The notes: a model not told the origin generated them from the letters alone. A stretch of DNA of 64,000 bases from Vibrio brasiliensis LMG 20546 (GCF_000189255.1 NZ_AEVS01000073.1:30046-94045), one strand, 5' to 3'; positions 54,794 to 64,000 are shown, counted from the stretch's first letter. Made by a program: numbers and translations.

Positions 54794-55447
54794 TCAGCCT
54801 AAAGGCAGGTGACCGGTTTTAACCCAAATGATGGTTTGCTGCTCGACAAACGGGAAATGCTCACTCATATGAGGGCTACGAATCCAACTCCCTTGTGGAT
54901 AGTGGCCATGTTCATCCCGAAACTCGCCAGACAGAACAAAAATTTCCTCGCCGCCAAAATGTTTGTGTGGCTGAAACCTTTCTCCAACGGGCCATTTTAC
55001 TAACGCGACATGCTCATGCTCGAAGTTGTGCAAAGGCATCACTTCCAGCCCTCCTTGTCCCGCTAACCACTGCTGTTTACTGGTATCGATCCTGACGGTT
55101 GCACTATCTCTGGCATCGAACTGGTTGAGTTTAACCAGAATCGTGCAGCCTTGCTTGCTAAAGGGAGCATGACTGCTACCGGGAGGGTTACGGATGTAGG
55201 TACCGGCGGGGTAGTCGCCATACTGATCTGAAAACACGCCATCGAGCACCAATATTTCTTCGCCCATCGGATGCGGATGGGTTTTAAACTGCGAGCCGGC
55301 TTCGTAGCGCACGATACTAGTGGTATGCCCTGATTCTGCCTCCTCACGTTCAAGAGGTTTACGCCATACCCCTCGGGCTGGACTGGCCAACCAGGACATT
55401 GACTCGGTATCGATCACAATGCGTTCAGCAAAGTTCATATTGAGCAT
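54794..55447 (-). CDS. Double-cupin (ChrR-like) protein, 217 aa
   Basis: Two consecutive cupin domains of the anti-ECF ChrR cupin-like type, each with a metal motif: HPHPMGEEILVLDG and HKHFGGEEIFVLSG, plus matching GTYIRNPPGSSHAPFS and GSWIRSPHMSEHFPF. There is no ChrR zinc N-terminal domain, so it is not an anti-sigma factor by itself. AAGGAGA precedes the ATG at 55447. Probably an oxidoreductase, dioxygenase or small-molecule-binding protein. Confidence 0.85.
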   Translation of the reverse strand: MLNMNFAERIVIDTESMSWLASPARGVWRKPLEREEAESGHTTSIVRYEAGSQFKTHPHPMGEEILVLDGVFSDQYGDYPAGTYIRNPPGSSHAPFSKQGCTILVKLNQFDARDSATVRIDTSKQQWLAGQGGLEVMPLHNFEHEHVALVKWPVGERFQPHKHFGGEEIFVLSGEFRDEHGHYPQGSWIRSPHMSEHFPFVEQQTIIWVKTGHLPLG

Positions 55448-55725
55448 GGTCGTCTCCTTTTGTCCGCATATTACATTTCAGTCTTCACTACTTTTATCAC
55501 TATTCGCATATTGCTGTAAGTGGCTAATGAAGATCGGAACCTTTTTCGCCACGTGTTTCCTCGATGCATAGAAGGCATATAAGACTAAATCTTCTGGTGG
55601 ATATTCAAGTTCAAGCGTAAATCGACTCAGGTTAAAAGGACAGACGCCATTAAAACGCTTATCCTTATCGCGTGTGTCCCGATAACCAAGAAGTCGCTTT
55701 AGGGCTACTCAGACAAGGATTTAAA

Positions 55726-56235
55726 ATGGCTGATCCACATATTCAATCTCCGATGGACCACTATGACCACATCACTGTCATCATCTATCGCTTAGGATTT
55801 ACTTTAGCCTGTCCTGTGATTGCGCTACTTCCCTGGCACAGTGGCTTACCGATAGAAAGCTTGGTCATGTTATGCGCTGCTATGTGTGCCTCTTCGCTGC
55901 ACATCTACATGAAGTCGTTTCGGTTACTGCTGCAATTTGCCACTTGGGTCGGCTTACTATGTTTTGTGCTGGGCTACCCGTATCTAGGCATGGGAGGGGC
56001 GTTTATTACTTTGGGCGGGTTGTGTTTCAAAGAGCATTATTGCTTCAAGGTGCCAGGGCTGCGTCTACAGCCTTTAATATTGGCAGTCTTGTGGCTGTGT
56101 TTGGTGATTGATTTCGACATCGCGGCAAAGGTATTGGCAGCAATATCGGCGCTTCTGTTCTTTGTCACCAGTATCTATAAGTGGCGCATGCCAAGGCATT
56201 ATGACATCGGTGATAAATCTAAGTATGAGGTTTAG
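55726..56235 (+). CDS. DUF2301 integral membrane protein, 169 aa
   Basis: Five or six hydrophobic segments in a short protein, with the DUF2301-like segments YRLGFTLACPVIALLPWH and GGLCFKEHYCFKVPG. The ATG at 55726 has AAGGAT upstream. Function is unknown. Confidence 0.78.
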   Translation: MADPHIQSPMDHYDHITVIIYRLGFTLACPVIALLPWHSGLPIESLVMLCAAMCASSLHIYMKSFRLLLQFATWVGLLCFVLGYPYLGMGGAFITLGGLCFKEHYCFKVPGLRLQPLILAVLWLCLVIDFDIAAKVLAAISALLFFVTSIYKWRMPRHYDIGDKSKYEV

Positions 56236-56246
56236 GGGCAATTAAA

Positions 56247-56270
56247 AAAGCCGCTTCAATAAGCGGCTTT
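56247..56270 (-). terminator. Terminator of the T6SS auxiliary operon
   Basis: AAAGCCGCTT (56247-56256), CAAT loop, AAGCGGCTTT (56261-56270), followed by T on the minus strand. A half copy of the same hairpin lies between the two Sel1 genes. Confidence 0.92.
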
Positions 56271-56280
56271 GTAGGGGGGA

Positions 56281-57282
56281 CTAGAAGAGGTCTAACGACG
56301 TTTCATCTAAGAACATGTTTGGCTTAATATCTTTGACACGTTCTTCAACTTGTCTATTTAACTCAGCTTGTTCTTCTTCAGTGATGAGCATTTCGAATAC
56401 GGGACCACCATCTTGGTCAACCACTGGGCGGTTGTTCTTTACCAGCATTTTTTGAGTAATTCTCGAGTCTTCTTCTTGTTCTCCTCCCAGTGCTCCCGAT
56501 ATACGGTTGTAATAATAAGTTTTCTTTCGGTCTGGTTGGATTATTACGTTTCCAGTACTATCTTTTTCGCCTTGAGAGTATGAGTAGTATAAGACTCTGG
56601 CTGCTTCCGCGTATCCCAAATCTATTGCTTTGTTTATCCACTTTTTAGCTTCATCCAAATGCTCAGGATCTAGCAAATAATAGTACAGAGAAACCATGGC
56701 AGGGGCGTGACCTTGGTTTGCAGCTAGCCTTAGGTACGGAAGTTTATCTTCAAATGACTCCCAATATGTATTGTAATCGAGGAATTGATACCCACCATTG
56801 GGGATTGCATTGCTAACCAGTTCTTTGTATTTAGTCTGGCGATAAAAAGGGATGTATTCCCACCACTCTCTTTTGGTTATTTTTAGGGCAAAAGCAGCCT
56901 TTCCATCACCATCTTGGGCGAGCTTTGTCCATCCTTGTTGAGCTTTAGGGAGCCACTTTTCATCACAAGGCCAACCAAGGTAGCTACATGGTGTATTTAC
57001 ATATAATTTGCCTCCTCCCATAACACCCATAGCCCAAGGGTCGCCCATCTGGGCGGCTTTTAAAAAAGTGTTTCCCGCATCGAAATGTTGACCGTTTTTA
57101 TACTGCGTTATCGCAAGCCAAAATGTCGCCTGGGCACTGCCTCGGTCTGATTGCTGACGTAAGATTTGTTCTGCTTGTTGGTACTCTTTTTGGTTAAACA
57201 AGCGGATTCCTTGTTCGATAGGGGAGGTTGCCCACAGCTTGCCACTGCACAAGAGTAGGAAAACAAATAACGTTTGTTTCAT
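56281..57282 (-). CDS. Periplasmic Sel1-repeat protein, second copy, probable T6SS immunity protein, 333 aa
   Basis: The signal peptide MKQTLFVFLLLCSGKLWA is identical to that of its neighbour. The mature protein has Sel1-like helical repeats (ATFWLAITQYKNGQHFDAG, APAMVSLYYYLLDPE, AEAARVLYYSYSQG) with a CSYLGWPCD cysteine pair and a C-terminus NMFLDETSLDLF. As a secreted solenoid encoded directly behind a T6SS effector it probably binds and neutralises that effector in the periplasm. It is a tandem duplicate of the gene at 57325-58320; both have intact frames but have diverged in the middle. Confidence 0.8.
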   Translation of the reverse strand: MKQTLFVFLLLCSGKLWATSPIEQGIRLFNQKEYQQAEQILRQQSDRGSAQATFWLAITQYKNGQHFDAGNTFLKAAQMGDPWAMGVMGGGKLYVNTPCSYLGWPCDEKWLPKAQQGWTKLAQDGDGKAAFALKITKREWWEYIPFYRQTKYKELVSNAIPNGGYQFLDYNTYWESFEDKLPYLRLAANQGHAPAMVSLYYYLLDPEHLDEAKKWINKAIDLGYAEAARVLYYSYSQGEKDSTGNVIIQPDRKKTYYYNRISGALGGEQEEDSRITQKMLVKNNRPVVDQDGGPVFEMLITEEEQAELNRQVEERVKDIKPNMFLDETSLDLF

Positions 57283-57298
57283 GGTTTATCTCTTATGG

Positions 57299-57324
57299 TA
57301 GTCAAAAGCCGCTTCAATGAGCGA
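57299..57324 (-). repeat. Terminator relic from tandem duplication
   Basis: AAAAGCCGCTTCAATGAGCG matches AAAAGCCGCTTCAATAAGCG of the operon terminator except one base. The following bases GCTTTGTAGGGGG, which complete the hairpin there, are missing here, and similarity resumes at ACTAGAAGAG. Confidence 0.85.
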
Positions 57325-58320
57325 CTAGAAGAGCTCTAACGACGTTTCGTCTAAGAACATGTTTGGCTTAATATCTTTGACAAACTCAGCAACCTGTTTA
57401 TCTAATTCAGCTTGTTCTTTTTGAGTAATTAAATCCTTCATGACTGGTCTACCATCTTCATCCGCTAACGGGGAGCCATATTCGTCAAGTATATGTTCCT
57501 GTGTAATTGAGTAAGCTTCTTTCTCTTCCCCCCCTAATGCGCCAGACAGACGATTGTAGTAATAGGCTTTTTTAACGTCGGGTGGGATGATTATGTTGCC
57601 ATTGCTATCTTTTTTACCTTGAGAATAGGCATAGTAAAGGCTGGTTGCAGCATCAGGGTAACCCAGTTTTATTGCTTTGTGGTTCCACTTTAGCGCTTCA
57701 TCCAAAGTCTCAGGCTCCAGCAAAAAGTAGTACAAGGACAGCATGGCGGGAGCATAGCCTTGTTTAGCGGCTATTGTTAGGTATTTCAACTTTTCTTCTG
57801 TCGATTCCCAAACCACGCTAGAATTTAAGAATCGATACCCACCATTAGGGATTGCCTTGGAGTATATTTCTTTATATTTCTTATATTTATAGATGGGGAC
57901 TATTTCCCACCAAGGTTTACCTCGTAGAATGAGTTGGTACATTGCTTTACCATTCCCTTCGGATGCTTGTTTTTCCCATAGGGGAATGGCTTTGTCATTC
58001 CAAGCTGCATCGCATGCCCATCCAAGGTATTTACATGGGCTATTGCCATTTCCTGCCAATACATCCATCGCCCAGGGGCTGCCCATTTCTGCTGCTTTTA
58101 AAAAGGTCTGCCCAGCTTCAAACTGCTGGCTATTCTTGTACTGTGTGACGCCTAGCCAGTAAGTCGCGTAAGCACTACCCTGTTCAGATTGTTGCTGGAA
58201 AATCTGCTGAGCTTGTTGATACTCTTTTTGGTTAAACAGTCGGATCCCTTGTTCCACTGGTGTCATCGCCCACAGTTTGCCACTGCACAATAGTAGGAAA
58301 ACAAATAACGTTTGTTTCAT
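57325..58320 (-). CDS. Periplasmic Sel1-repeat protein, first copy, probable T6SS immunity protein, 331 aa
   Basis: Same build as the adjacent copy: identical signal peptide, Sel1 repeats (ATYWLGVTQYKNSQQFEAG, APAMLSLYYFLLEPE, PDAATSLYYAYSQG), CKYLGWACD cysteine pair and C-terminus NMFLDETSLELF. It starts 3 bp after the effector stop, so it is translated together with the effector. This close coupling favours it as the cognate immunity protein; the second copy may match a variant effector. Confidence 0.82.
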   Translation of the reverse strand: MKQTLFVFLLLCSGKLWAMTPVEQGIRLFNQKEYQQAQQIFQQQSEQGSAYATYWLGVTQYKNSQQFEAGQTFLKAAEMGSPWAMDVLAGNGNSPCKYLGWACDAAWNDKAIPLWEKQASEGNGKAMYQLILRGKPWWEIVPIYKYKKYKEIYSKAIPNGGYRFLNSSVVWESTEEKLKYLTIAAKQGYAPAMLSLYYFLLEPETLDEALKWNHKAIKLGYPDAATSLYYAYSQGKKDSNGNIIIPPDVKKAYYYNRLSGALGGEEKEAYSITQEHILDEYGSPLADEDGRPVMKDLITQKEQAELDKQVAEFVKDIKPNMFLDETSLELF

Positions 58321-58323
58321 GGT

Positions 58324-61300
58324 TTATCTCTCTGGTAGCCAGTTGCTTAGCTGATAGCCGCGCAGTTTAAATTGATCAAGTTGCTCGATATGATTGGCAG
58401 GTAGCACTGCATATTCCATATTCATTCGTGCACGGGCTGGGTACGATTTCTCAAGGATTTTGTGCTCTCTAGTTAGCCAGTTGATGTTTTTGCGCAAGGT
58501 TGCGTACTCATCGTCTAATGCTTCCATATATTTGTTTTTATCTTTATCATTTGGATTCTCATAAGGTTGTGAGAAGGCTTTAGTAAAGAAATCCCGTATG
58601 CTAAGGACATTTTTAGCGTAGTGTTGCCATTGCTGCGACTTCTCAAACTCGGTTGGTTGCTTTAAGCCCATTCGCTGCAGGGCATTCTCAAAGCGAATTA
58701 TTTGCCCTTTATCTGCGCGGCTGCCCCCTAACCAATCTAATATTTGATTGATCGCTTTACGCTGATTTTGGTTTCTGGCTGCGGCGATATTTCTGCTCTC
58801 ATTAAAACTTTCTCCCCAGCCAATACTTGGAATGTCATTGTAATTAATTAACACTGTCAATAATTTTGCTAATGTCTCCGCAGGCATATTGGCAATCCAT
58901 TTCTGGTTTTCTTGTTGGTGCTGTTCAGAAAGCAAAAAGTTGGCGACAAAGTAGGCGTTTTTTTCGTCAGTTGCTTGCTTCTCCATATCATCAATGATGT
59001 TAAATGGCAGCATCATCACTTGCCCGATTGTTAAGCCGAATGCAGCGGCGACCGTCAGCACTTTGTTGAATTCGGCAAAACTGTTGGCTTTGCCAGACTC
59101 GTCAAAAAACTCAAATCGCTGAAAACCCTTGTTGTTCATGACTCCAAGCAGTGCAGCAAAGAAGTCATCTGCGGCTTTAGGATTTAACTCAGTGGCAAAT
59201 TTGCCGCCAAAACCAATACCCGTCGTGGCCGCCATCGCGGTAATAAAGATAAAACGGCCATTATTGAACGTGCACTGGAATACACCATCATACCCAATCC
59301 CTGCCGAGACTTTAAAGCCAGAACTGACTTTAAATAGGTTTTGCTTTGCGGTTTTTTGATCTTTTGCCCAATCTAATTTACAGCTCAGAACCCCGCCAGC
59401 TTCTAGACCAGCAAACGCTTTTGCTTCCGCAGTAGCTCCAGCCGCAAGTGTACTAGGGCGGCTGCCTTGCTGGCCTAAGGCGGACACATTGTAATTGGTA
59501 TAGTCACTTCTGCTTGGTACTGTTCCTTTGATGCCGAGAGGGCGGACTTCTTGTTCTCCTGAAGACTCTTCCATATTGCCGATGTGGAGCTGAGTAGACA
59601 CTTTTAAGCTTGCCGCGAGCACACCATAGACCTTTCCTTCTATTTCAAGCACGGCGGAGCCGATGTTTTCAGTATGACGCTTTTCGTCGTCACGAACACG
59701 ATAGGGGATGTCCAACTGCATGTCCCCACTCGCTGGCAGTCTGAGTGTTATCTTTTGCTCGGTACTTGCCAGCGAGAAATCGGTTTGAAACTCGGCTTTT
59801 AACGTACCTTTGTTGAATGTGTCCTGGTCAATCGCGGTACTAGCACTGTAGGTAAAACGAGCAAATTGTGCTCCCCCACTGGTTTCTGTCATTGCGGTAA
59901 TGCCAAGTGTTTCGTTTTCGTACTCTTTACTACTCCAAGGAAAAATGACATCGCTGATATTCGCCCAGCTAATCGATTTTTCAAATTTTAAAGAGGAGAG
60001 AACTGCATCAGAAGAGCCACCCAGTGCTTGTTTAAATGCCTTAGATAGTTGCTCTTTTTGTCTATTAACAGAGGTCGCTAAATTTAAGTTAACAATTGAA
60101 GTGCACTTTTTGTTTTCCGCTATATCGGTAGATAGTACTGGGCTGTCTGACAGAATATATAAGAGCTTTTGGGGGGCAGAAGACAGAGCGCATTCAACAA
60201 CGGTTCTTTGGTTCACACCGTTGTTGGCAAATATATGATTGTCTAAGTTTTTCGGCTTCCATTGGGCTTCATTGAGCACAACACTTCGATCCGATGTTTC
60301 TATGACAGGAATGTCACCGACGAAGGTTATGGATGTCCTTTGGTAGTCAAAGTTTGGGGAGTCTACTCGTCCGTTAGCCTCCGTACGCAAGGCCTTGCAA
60401 CGTTCTTGCGCATTTTCAGCGAAAAGGAACAGTTGCTTAACGTATTGATTATAGCTGTCGTTGTTACCAAATCGCTCAGAAAAATCCCGGATTCGGATCG
60501 CAATCTCTTGTAGTAATACAAGGTTCAATACGTAGGCACTGTAATAACCAAGTTCGCTAGCAATAGGCGTGTCTTTGTTAAGCTTATTTAAGTCGCCGAT
60601 TAATGCATCGATACTCGGGCTTTTATTCTCAAGCCCCTCACGAATAGATTCAACGCTTTGCCAGCCTTTAAAGAGTTCATCTTTGTTTAAGCACTGTTCT
60701 TTAAGATAGGTCCCTGTCTGATTCAAACGATGCACAGCTGCAAAAAATTTGCGGTAACTAATTCTGTTTTCGCTATTGGCATTGAAGAAAGCCATTGGCT
60801 CCCATTCAAATTGCTGGTTGTTTAGTTTTGTAATGACAGCATGGGCTTTATCTTCCCAGTAACAGTAAACGTCGTAAGCCTTTTTTAGCGAAGGTAGTTT
60901 GCTGGTGCTTTTAAGGTCTTTACTATCAAGAGAGTCGTCCAGACCAATGGATTTTTTCTCTTTATTGATGGTTTCCAGTGCGTCGTAGATGTTCAGCTCG
61001 ATATTAGAGCTATAGAATCCGTGCTTATTTGAAAACTTGTACTGATGGCCTTGCTCGTCAATGGTTGTGCAGGCTGCTTGCTCCATTGCTTGTTGCTCAA
61101 ACTTATTGATCGCTTCATCCAGGTCTTCGATGAGTTCTTGCTGTAACTTACGTAATTGTTTGACCTTGAGTGATTGGGCGCCATCAATCGCATCTTGCTT
61201 GAGCATAACTTCGCCAAATACCCCCTGTATAGGGACGAGGCTACCAATTGCTTCGTTTTCGATTTTCTCAACGGCTTTAGAGTAAGTCTGTTCGATACGA

Positions 61301-61890
61301 TCAATTTTTACGCTAACGTTGACTAAGGCAATCTCGATATCATCATTCGGGAACGTTAGCTCATTATTGCTATACGCTTTCTTTAAAGCAGAGCGTTCAA
61401 GCAGTGCTTTACGGTAGGCTGCGACCTTATTGTCGCCAAGCTGACTGAGGAATACTTCATGGGTAATGCTGTTAAACTGATCCATGACGCCTAGCTTGGT
61501 GAGTTGGGCCAACACTGTTTTGTTGTCACCACTTAATGCTTGCTGGCAACGCTGGTGATCCTCGATGACATACTGTTTTGCCTCTTCGGTTAGGAGAAGC
61601 AACATTTGTTTTCTTGTATGTGGATGTTCTGGGACATACAGAGCATCGACATACTTAGGAGTCGAGCATTGAGCGAGCACCAACTGGTTGTTTGGAAAGG
61701 TTTGTTTTTCTGCCCGTTCACCTGATGTGTTGTCTATTTCTTCTGGGAGTATGAGTTTGTTGCCATCGAAGATAAGGTCGATATCTTTGATCTGTTCAGC
61801 ATTTAGCTTTTGTAGTGTAGCCACATCGGTATTGTAGTGTTTGGCTAGCTGAGAGAGGGTTTCTCCTCGTCGTATCACGTGGGTTTTCAT
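58324..61890 (-). CDS. Large LysM-domain putative T6SS effector, 1188 aa
   Basis: An N-terminal LysM domain (about residues 3-48: HVIRRGETLSQLAKHYNTD, LQKLNAEQIKD, NKLILPEE) suggests peptidoglycan contact. A long helical region follows (about 100-560). A middle beta-rich part has a low-complexity glycine/alanine stretch (AAGATAEAKAFAGLEAGG, KVSAGIGYDGVFQC). Two hydrophobic segments lie at about 879-896 and 945-966, before a helical C-terminal domain of about 220 residues. No catalytic motif, MIX motif or PAAR domain was recognised. The start overlaps the DUF4123 gene by ATGA. Context (VgrG, DUF4123, Sel1 pair) makes it a probable T6SS cargo effector; the hydrophobic segments allow a pore-forming mode like VasX, but this is inference. 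Confidence 0.78.
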   Translation of the reverse strand: MKTHVIRRGETLSQLAKHYNTDVATLQKLNAEQIKDIDLIFDGNKLILPEEIDNTSGERAEKQTFPNNQLVLAQCSTPKYVDALYVPEHPHTRKQMLLLLTEEAKQYVIEDHQRCQQALSGDNKTVLAQLTKLGVMDQFNSITHEVFLSQLGDNKVAAYRKALLERSALKKAYSNNELTFPNDDIEIALVNVSVKIDRIEQTYSKAVEKIENEAIGSLVPIQGVFGEVMLKQDAIDGAQSLKVKQLRKLQQELIEDLDEAINKFEQQAMEQAACTTIDEQGHQYKFSNKHGFYSSNIELNIYDALETINKEKKSIGLDDSLDSKDLKSTSKLPSLKKAYDVYCYWEDKAHAVITKLNNQQFEWEPMAFFNANSENRISYRKFFAAVHRLNQTGTYLKEQCLNKDELFKGWQSVESIREGLENKSPSIDALIGDLNKLNKDTPIASELGYYSAYVLNLVLLQEIAIRIRDFSERFGNNDSYNQYVKQLFLFAENAQERCKALRTEANGRVDSPNFDYQRTSITFVGDIPVIETSDRSVVLNEAQWKPKNLDNHIFANNGVNQRTVVECALSSAPQKLLYILSDSPVLSTDIAENKKCTSIVNLNLATSVNRQKEQLSKAFKQALGGSSDAVLSSLKFEKSISWANISDVIFPWSSKEYENETLGITAMTETSGGAQFARFTYSASTAIDQDTFNKGTLKAEFQTDFSLASTEQKITLRLPASGDMQLDIPYRVRDDEKRHTENIGSAVLEIEGKVYGVLAASLKVSTQLHIGNMEESSGEQEVRPLGIKGTVPSRSDYTNYNVSALGQQGSRPSTLAAGATAEAKAFAGLEAGGVLSCKLDWAKDQKTAKQNLFKVSSGFKVSAGIGYDGVFQCTFNNGRFIFITAMAATTGIGFGGKFATELNPKAADDFFAALLGVMNNKGFQRFEFFDESGKANSFAEFNKVLTVAAAFGLTIGQVMMLPFNIIDDMEKQATDEKNAYFVANFLLSEQHQQENQKWIANMPAETLAKLLTVLINYNDIPSIGWGESFNESRNIAAARNQNQRKAINQILDWLGGSRADKGQIIRFENALQRMGLKQPTEFEKSQQWQHYAKNVLSIRDFFTKAFSQPYENPNDKDKNKYMEALDDEYATLRKNINWLTREHKILEKSYPARARMNMEYAVLPANHIEQLDQFKLRGYQLSNWLPER

Positions 61891-62408
61891 GCGAGTAGTT
61901 CCTTGACGAGTTTGTTAGAAAGAATCGTGTTTGAAGCTTGGCTGTTATGATTTTCTACATTATCTGTTGAGTAGATATTCGACAGTAAAGGGGATAGTTG
62001 GGCTGTTTGTGCGAGCCCCAAAATACCGTCGATCTCTTTTTGTTCGCCATGTTGAACAATCTTGGCAAACGTAGAGGGAGAGTAAAACCTGAGCAGGAAT
62101 AATCGCCCATCTTCGCTGGCAACGGTGATGTTTCTTTGTAGCGAGGCTATCGCTAGCTCTGAGCTGATTTGCGGTGAGAAAGTGAATATGATGCCGCTAG
62201 TCGCCCAGTCGGAGTTTGTTTCCCACATATTCCAAATCGTGCTGTTAGGCTCTATACGAACGCAAATAGGGCTTAAATCTACCTGATGTTGCCAATCGGT
62301 ACCCAAGTAGAGGGGATGCCACTCTTGTTCATTTTGAGCACATATTTTCTTTGCGTCTGGTACCCGAATGGAATCCAGAATGAGGTAACTATGATTTTTA
62401 GCTATCAT
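61887..62408 (-). CDS. DUF4123 T6SS effector chaperone, 173 aa
   Basis: DUF4123 (Tec/Tap-type) proteins load a specific effector onto VgrG. Family landmarks are [44 protein letters not shown] and the [15 protein letters not shown] core. The ATG at 62408 overlaps the end of vgrG by 11 bp; the longer frame lies inside vgrG. The stop overlaps the effector start (ATGA). The order vgrG-DUF4123-effector-immunity equals that of the V. cholerae vgrG2-vasW-vasX-tsiV2 cluster. Confidence 0.88.
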   Translation of the reverse strand: MIAKNHSYLILDSIRVPDAKKICAQNEQEWHPLYLGTDWQHQVDLSPICVRIEPNSTIWNMWETNSDWATSGIIFTFSPQISSELAIASLQRNITVASEDGRLFLLRFYSPSTFAKIVQHGEQKEIDGILGLAQTAQLSPLLSNIYSTDNVENHNSQASNTILSNKLVKELLA

Positions 62409-64000
62409 GATTGATACACTCACAATTTGTTTTAGAGCAGCTGCCATCAGTGCGCTTTTGGCATAACTCAGTAAGAGATACATCCAGAGTCGCTAGAGCA
62501 GGGAGCAAACTCGTCATAGTCGATGTTATTGGAGCAACTAAAAGCTCCTCCGGCGCTTGCTGCAACTCCAATCCCATTGGTAGGGCTGCTTGCAGGCCAC
62601 TATAGCCGCTACCGTTGCCTGGGCTACCGCCGGAGTTTAGGTTGACTTTCGCCCCAACCAAACTAACGCCTGATGCGTCCACTTTGACAAAGCTGCCGCC
62701 GGCTTTTAGGGTCAATTCAGCGCCGGCTTCGATAACGATTTTGAGGCCTGCTTTAAGGTGTGCCTCATCACCAATCTCTATCGCGTAACGATCGCCGACC
62801 TTTTGATGCAGGCTACCTTCAACAATCGAGGTGGCATCTTGTTTGACCAGAGTGCGACTCTCGCCGTCAACGGTTGAGTGGTGGTTATTCTTAATCTGGG
62901 TGAACTGGTCGTTATCAACCGTAGTGTGTTGGTCGTGTTTGACATGAGTGGTCATATCATTGAGCACTAAGGAGTCAAAATCCTTCTGCGCATGCAGGTA
63001 GATTTGTTCCTTGTCTGCCTGATCTTCGAAGCTGAGTTCGTTAAAGCCTTCTCCTTGGTGAGTTTCACTACGCAGGACAGTTTTGGTTTTATTCTCTGGT
63101 AGCGAGTAAGGTGGCGTGTTGGTCGCATGATAGGTTCGGCCAGTAATGATTGGCTGATCCGGGTCGCCATTTAAAAACGATACGATCACTTCGTGACCGA
63201 TACGTGGAATGGCCATCATACCGTACTGGTTACCCGCCCAGCCTTGCGAGACACGTACCCAGCAAGAACGATGCTCTGGGCTGTTCTCATAACGATCCCA
63301 GTGGAAGTACACTTTCACGCGGCCATGTTCATCACAGAAGATCTCTTCACCCTCAGGGCCGACAACCGTTGCGATCATCGGGCCGTCAACGCTTGGCTTG
63401 GTTTCTGGTGTCGCTTGCCAGTTGATATGCCCCGGAATAGCTTGCCACTCATTTTTGTAGGTCGTCGCGCCGTGACCGCTCTCTTCTTCCAGCGCCTGAG
63501 GCTGCTCACCGTGATGACTGACGCGAACCAGCAACCAATCGCGATTAAAGGCGCGATTGAGGTGGTCACTGAGAGTAAATTTGTAGCCTGCACGAATTAA
63601 GAACTCGTTACTCTTACCATCCGCTAGCTGAGCGTCGCGGCGTAAATAACTTAAACGGGTGCGAGTGAACGCGGTGCCATTGAGGTCGTCCTTATAACGC
63701 CCCGGGGCATCAAAGTGTGAGTAGGTCGGCTGCTGGTAATCCAGCTCAGCGCCCTGATCCGATCGGCTAAACGAATAGGCAGGCTTTTTAAAGCTGTAGT
63801 CTTTGAGCTCGACATCGCTGACATGTGCTTCGGATTGGTAGCGAAAGTGGCTAATGTATGGGGTTTCATACACGCCGCCTGACAAGGCATTGTAAGGGAC
63901 AGGTTCAGCCAACGAAGGTAGCAGAGCACTGGAATCGCTGAAGACCAGAGTATGTTTTCCCGCTTCGTGGGTAAAGCTGTAGACCATGCCTTCTTCTGCT
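62398..64000 (-). CDS. vgrG: Type VI secretion spike protein VgrG, C-terminal part (gene continues past the window)
   Basis: The open frame runs to the window edge, so the N-terminal gp27-like portion is cut. Visible are the end of the gp27-like part ([39 protein letters not shown]), the gp5 OB-fold ([56 protein letters not shown]), the beta-helix needle with repeated [14 protein letters not shown]-type units and a DUF2345-like end. A C-terminal tail of about 70 residues ends in a Cys-rich segment ([13 protein letters not shown]). No enzymatic extension is seen. It is first gene of the auxiliary effector module. Confidence 0.95.
   Translation of the reverse strand, partial: AEEGMVYSFTHEAGKHTLVFSDSSALLPSLAEPVPYNALSGGVYETPYISHFRYQSEAHVSDVELKDYSFKKPAYSFSRSDQGAELDYQQPTYSHFDAPGRYKDDLNGTAFTRTRLSYLRRDAQLADGKSNEFLIRAGYKFTLSDHLNRAFNRDWLLVRVSHHGEQPQALEEESGHGATTYKNEWQAIPGHINWQATPETKPSVDGPMIATVVGPEGEEIFCDEHGRVKVYFHWDRYENSPEHRSCWVRVSQGWAGNQYGMMAIPRIGHEVIVSFLNGDPDQPIITGRTYHATNTPPYSLPENKTKTVLRSETHQGEGFNELSFEDQADKEQIYLHAQKDFDSLVLNDMTTHVKHDQHTTVDNDQFTQIKNNHHSTVDGESRTLVKQDATSIVEGSLHQKVGDRYAIEIGDEAHLKAGLKIVIEAGAELTLKAGGSFVKVDASGVSLVGAKVNLNSGGSPGNGSGYSGLQAALPMGLELQQAPEELLVAPITSTMTSLLPALATLDVSLTELCQKRTDGSCSKTNCECINHDS

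Noticed and set aside
56281-58320. C-terminal SLDLF/SLELF of the Sel1 proteins resembling the beta-clamp motif QLxLF
   Set aside because: Both proteins carry signal peptides and should be periplasmic, so clamp binding is not plausible; also unrelated to the VELF tails of the chemosensory proteins.
1-64000. Search for insertion sequences, integrase genes, attachment sites, tRNA and rRNA genes
   Set aside because: No transposase- or integrase-like protein, terminal inverted repeats with target duplication, or recognisable tRNA/rRNA sequence was seen by eye.

Overview
The window is a stretch of a Vibrio secondary chromosome (chromosome 2) that contains its replication origin. The support is direct. 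A ParA2/ParB2-type partition operon (25.4-27.6 kb), an iteron-bearing origin (about 28.0-28.85 kb) and an RctB-type initiator gene (28.9-30.8 kb) sit together. Seven copies of the palindrome TTTACA-N-TGTAAA, the known Vibrio parS2 consensus, are spread over 43 kb. No rRNA, tRNA, CRISPR array or insertion sequence was recognised.

Layout. 0-9 kb: the 3' end of an MltC-like lytic transglycosylase, an unrecognised membrane protein, a methyl-accepting chemotaxis protein (MCP), a DMT exporter, a translationally coupled binding-lipoprotein/diguanylate-cyclase pair, a homocysteine methyltransferase, a DEDDh exonuclease and an orphan NifW-like protein. 9.1-10.8 kb: a FapA (DUF342) protein. 10.9-23.0 kb: one long minus-strand chemosensory operon (STAS-cheY-cheA-cheW-cheW-PAS3 MCP-cheR-cheD-cheB-MCP-STAS-REC/PP2C/HATPase). 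It resembles V. cholerae chemotaxis cluster III and ends in an HsbR/HsbA-like partner-switching pair. 23.0-31.8 kb: three clustered parS2 sites, tmcA, parB2, parA2, the origin, rctB, and a second group of RctB-like sites downstream of rctB. 31.9-40.5 kb: a large secreted GH19 protein, small Vibrio proteins, two tandem solute-binding proteins, a YebC paralogue and a LysR regulator.

40.6-53.8 kb is a cyclodextrin locus with two divergent units, like the Klebsiella oxytoca cym/cgt cluster. One unit encodes binding protein, two permeases, cyclomaltodextrinase, a degenerate ROK protein and a TrmB-type regulator. The other encodes an outer-membrane porin, an LpxD paralogue, a lipoprotein, an ABC ATPase and cyclodextrin glucanotransferase. 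The inferred flow is: secreted CGTase makes cyclodextrins from starch, the porin and ABC transporter import them, and the cytoplasmic cyclodextrinase opens them. A perfect 12-bp-arm palindrome lies just in front of the binding-protein gene.

54-56.3 kb holds an SDR oxidoreductase, a double-cupin protein and a DUF2301 membrane protein. 56.3-64 kb is a type VI secretion auxiliary module on the minus strand: vgrG (cut by the window end), a DUF4123 chaperone, a 1188-residue LysM-bearing putative effector of unrecognised toxic activity, and two tandem periplasmic Sel1-repeat proteins that are probably immunity proteins. The tandem duplication left half of a terminator between the two copies. This effector/immunity set and the RctB-like sites beyond rctB are the most promising candidates for new biology here.
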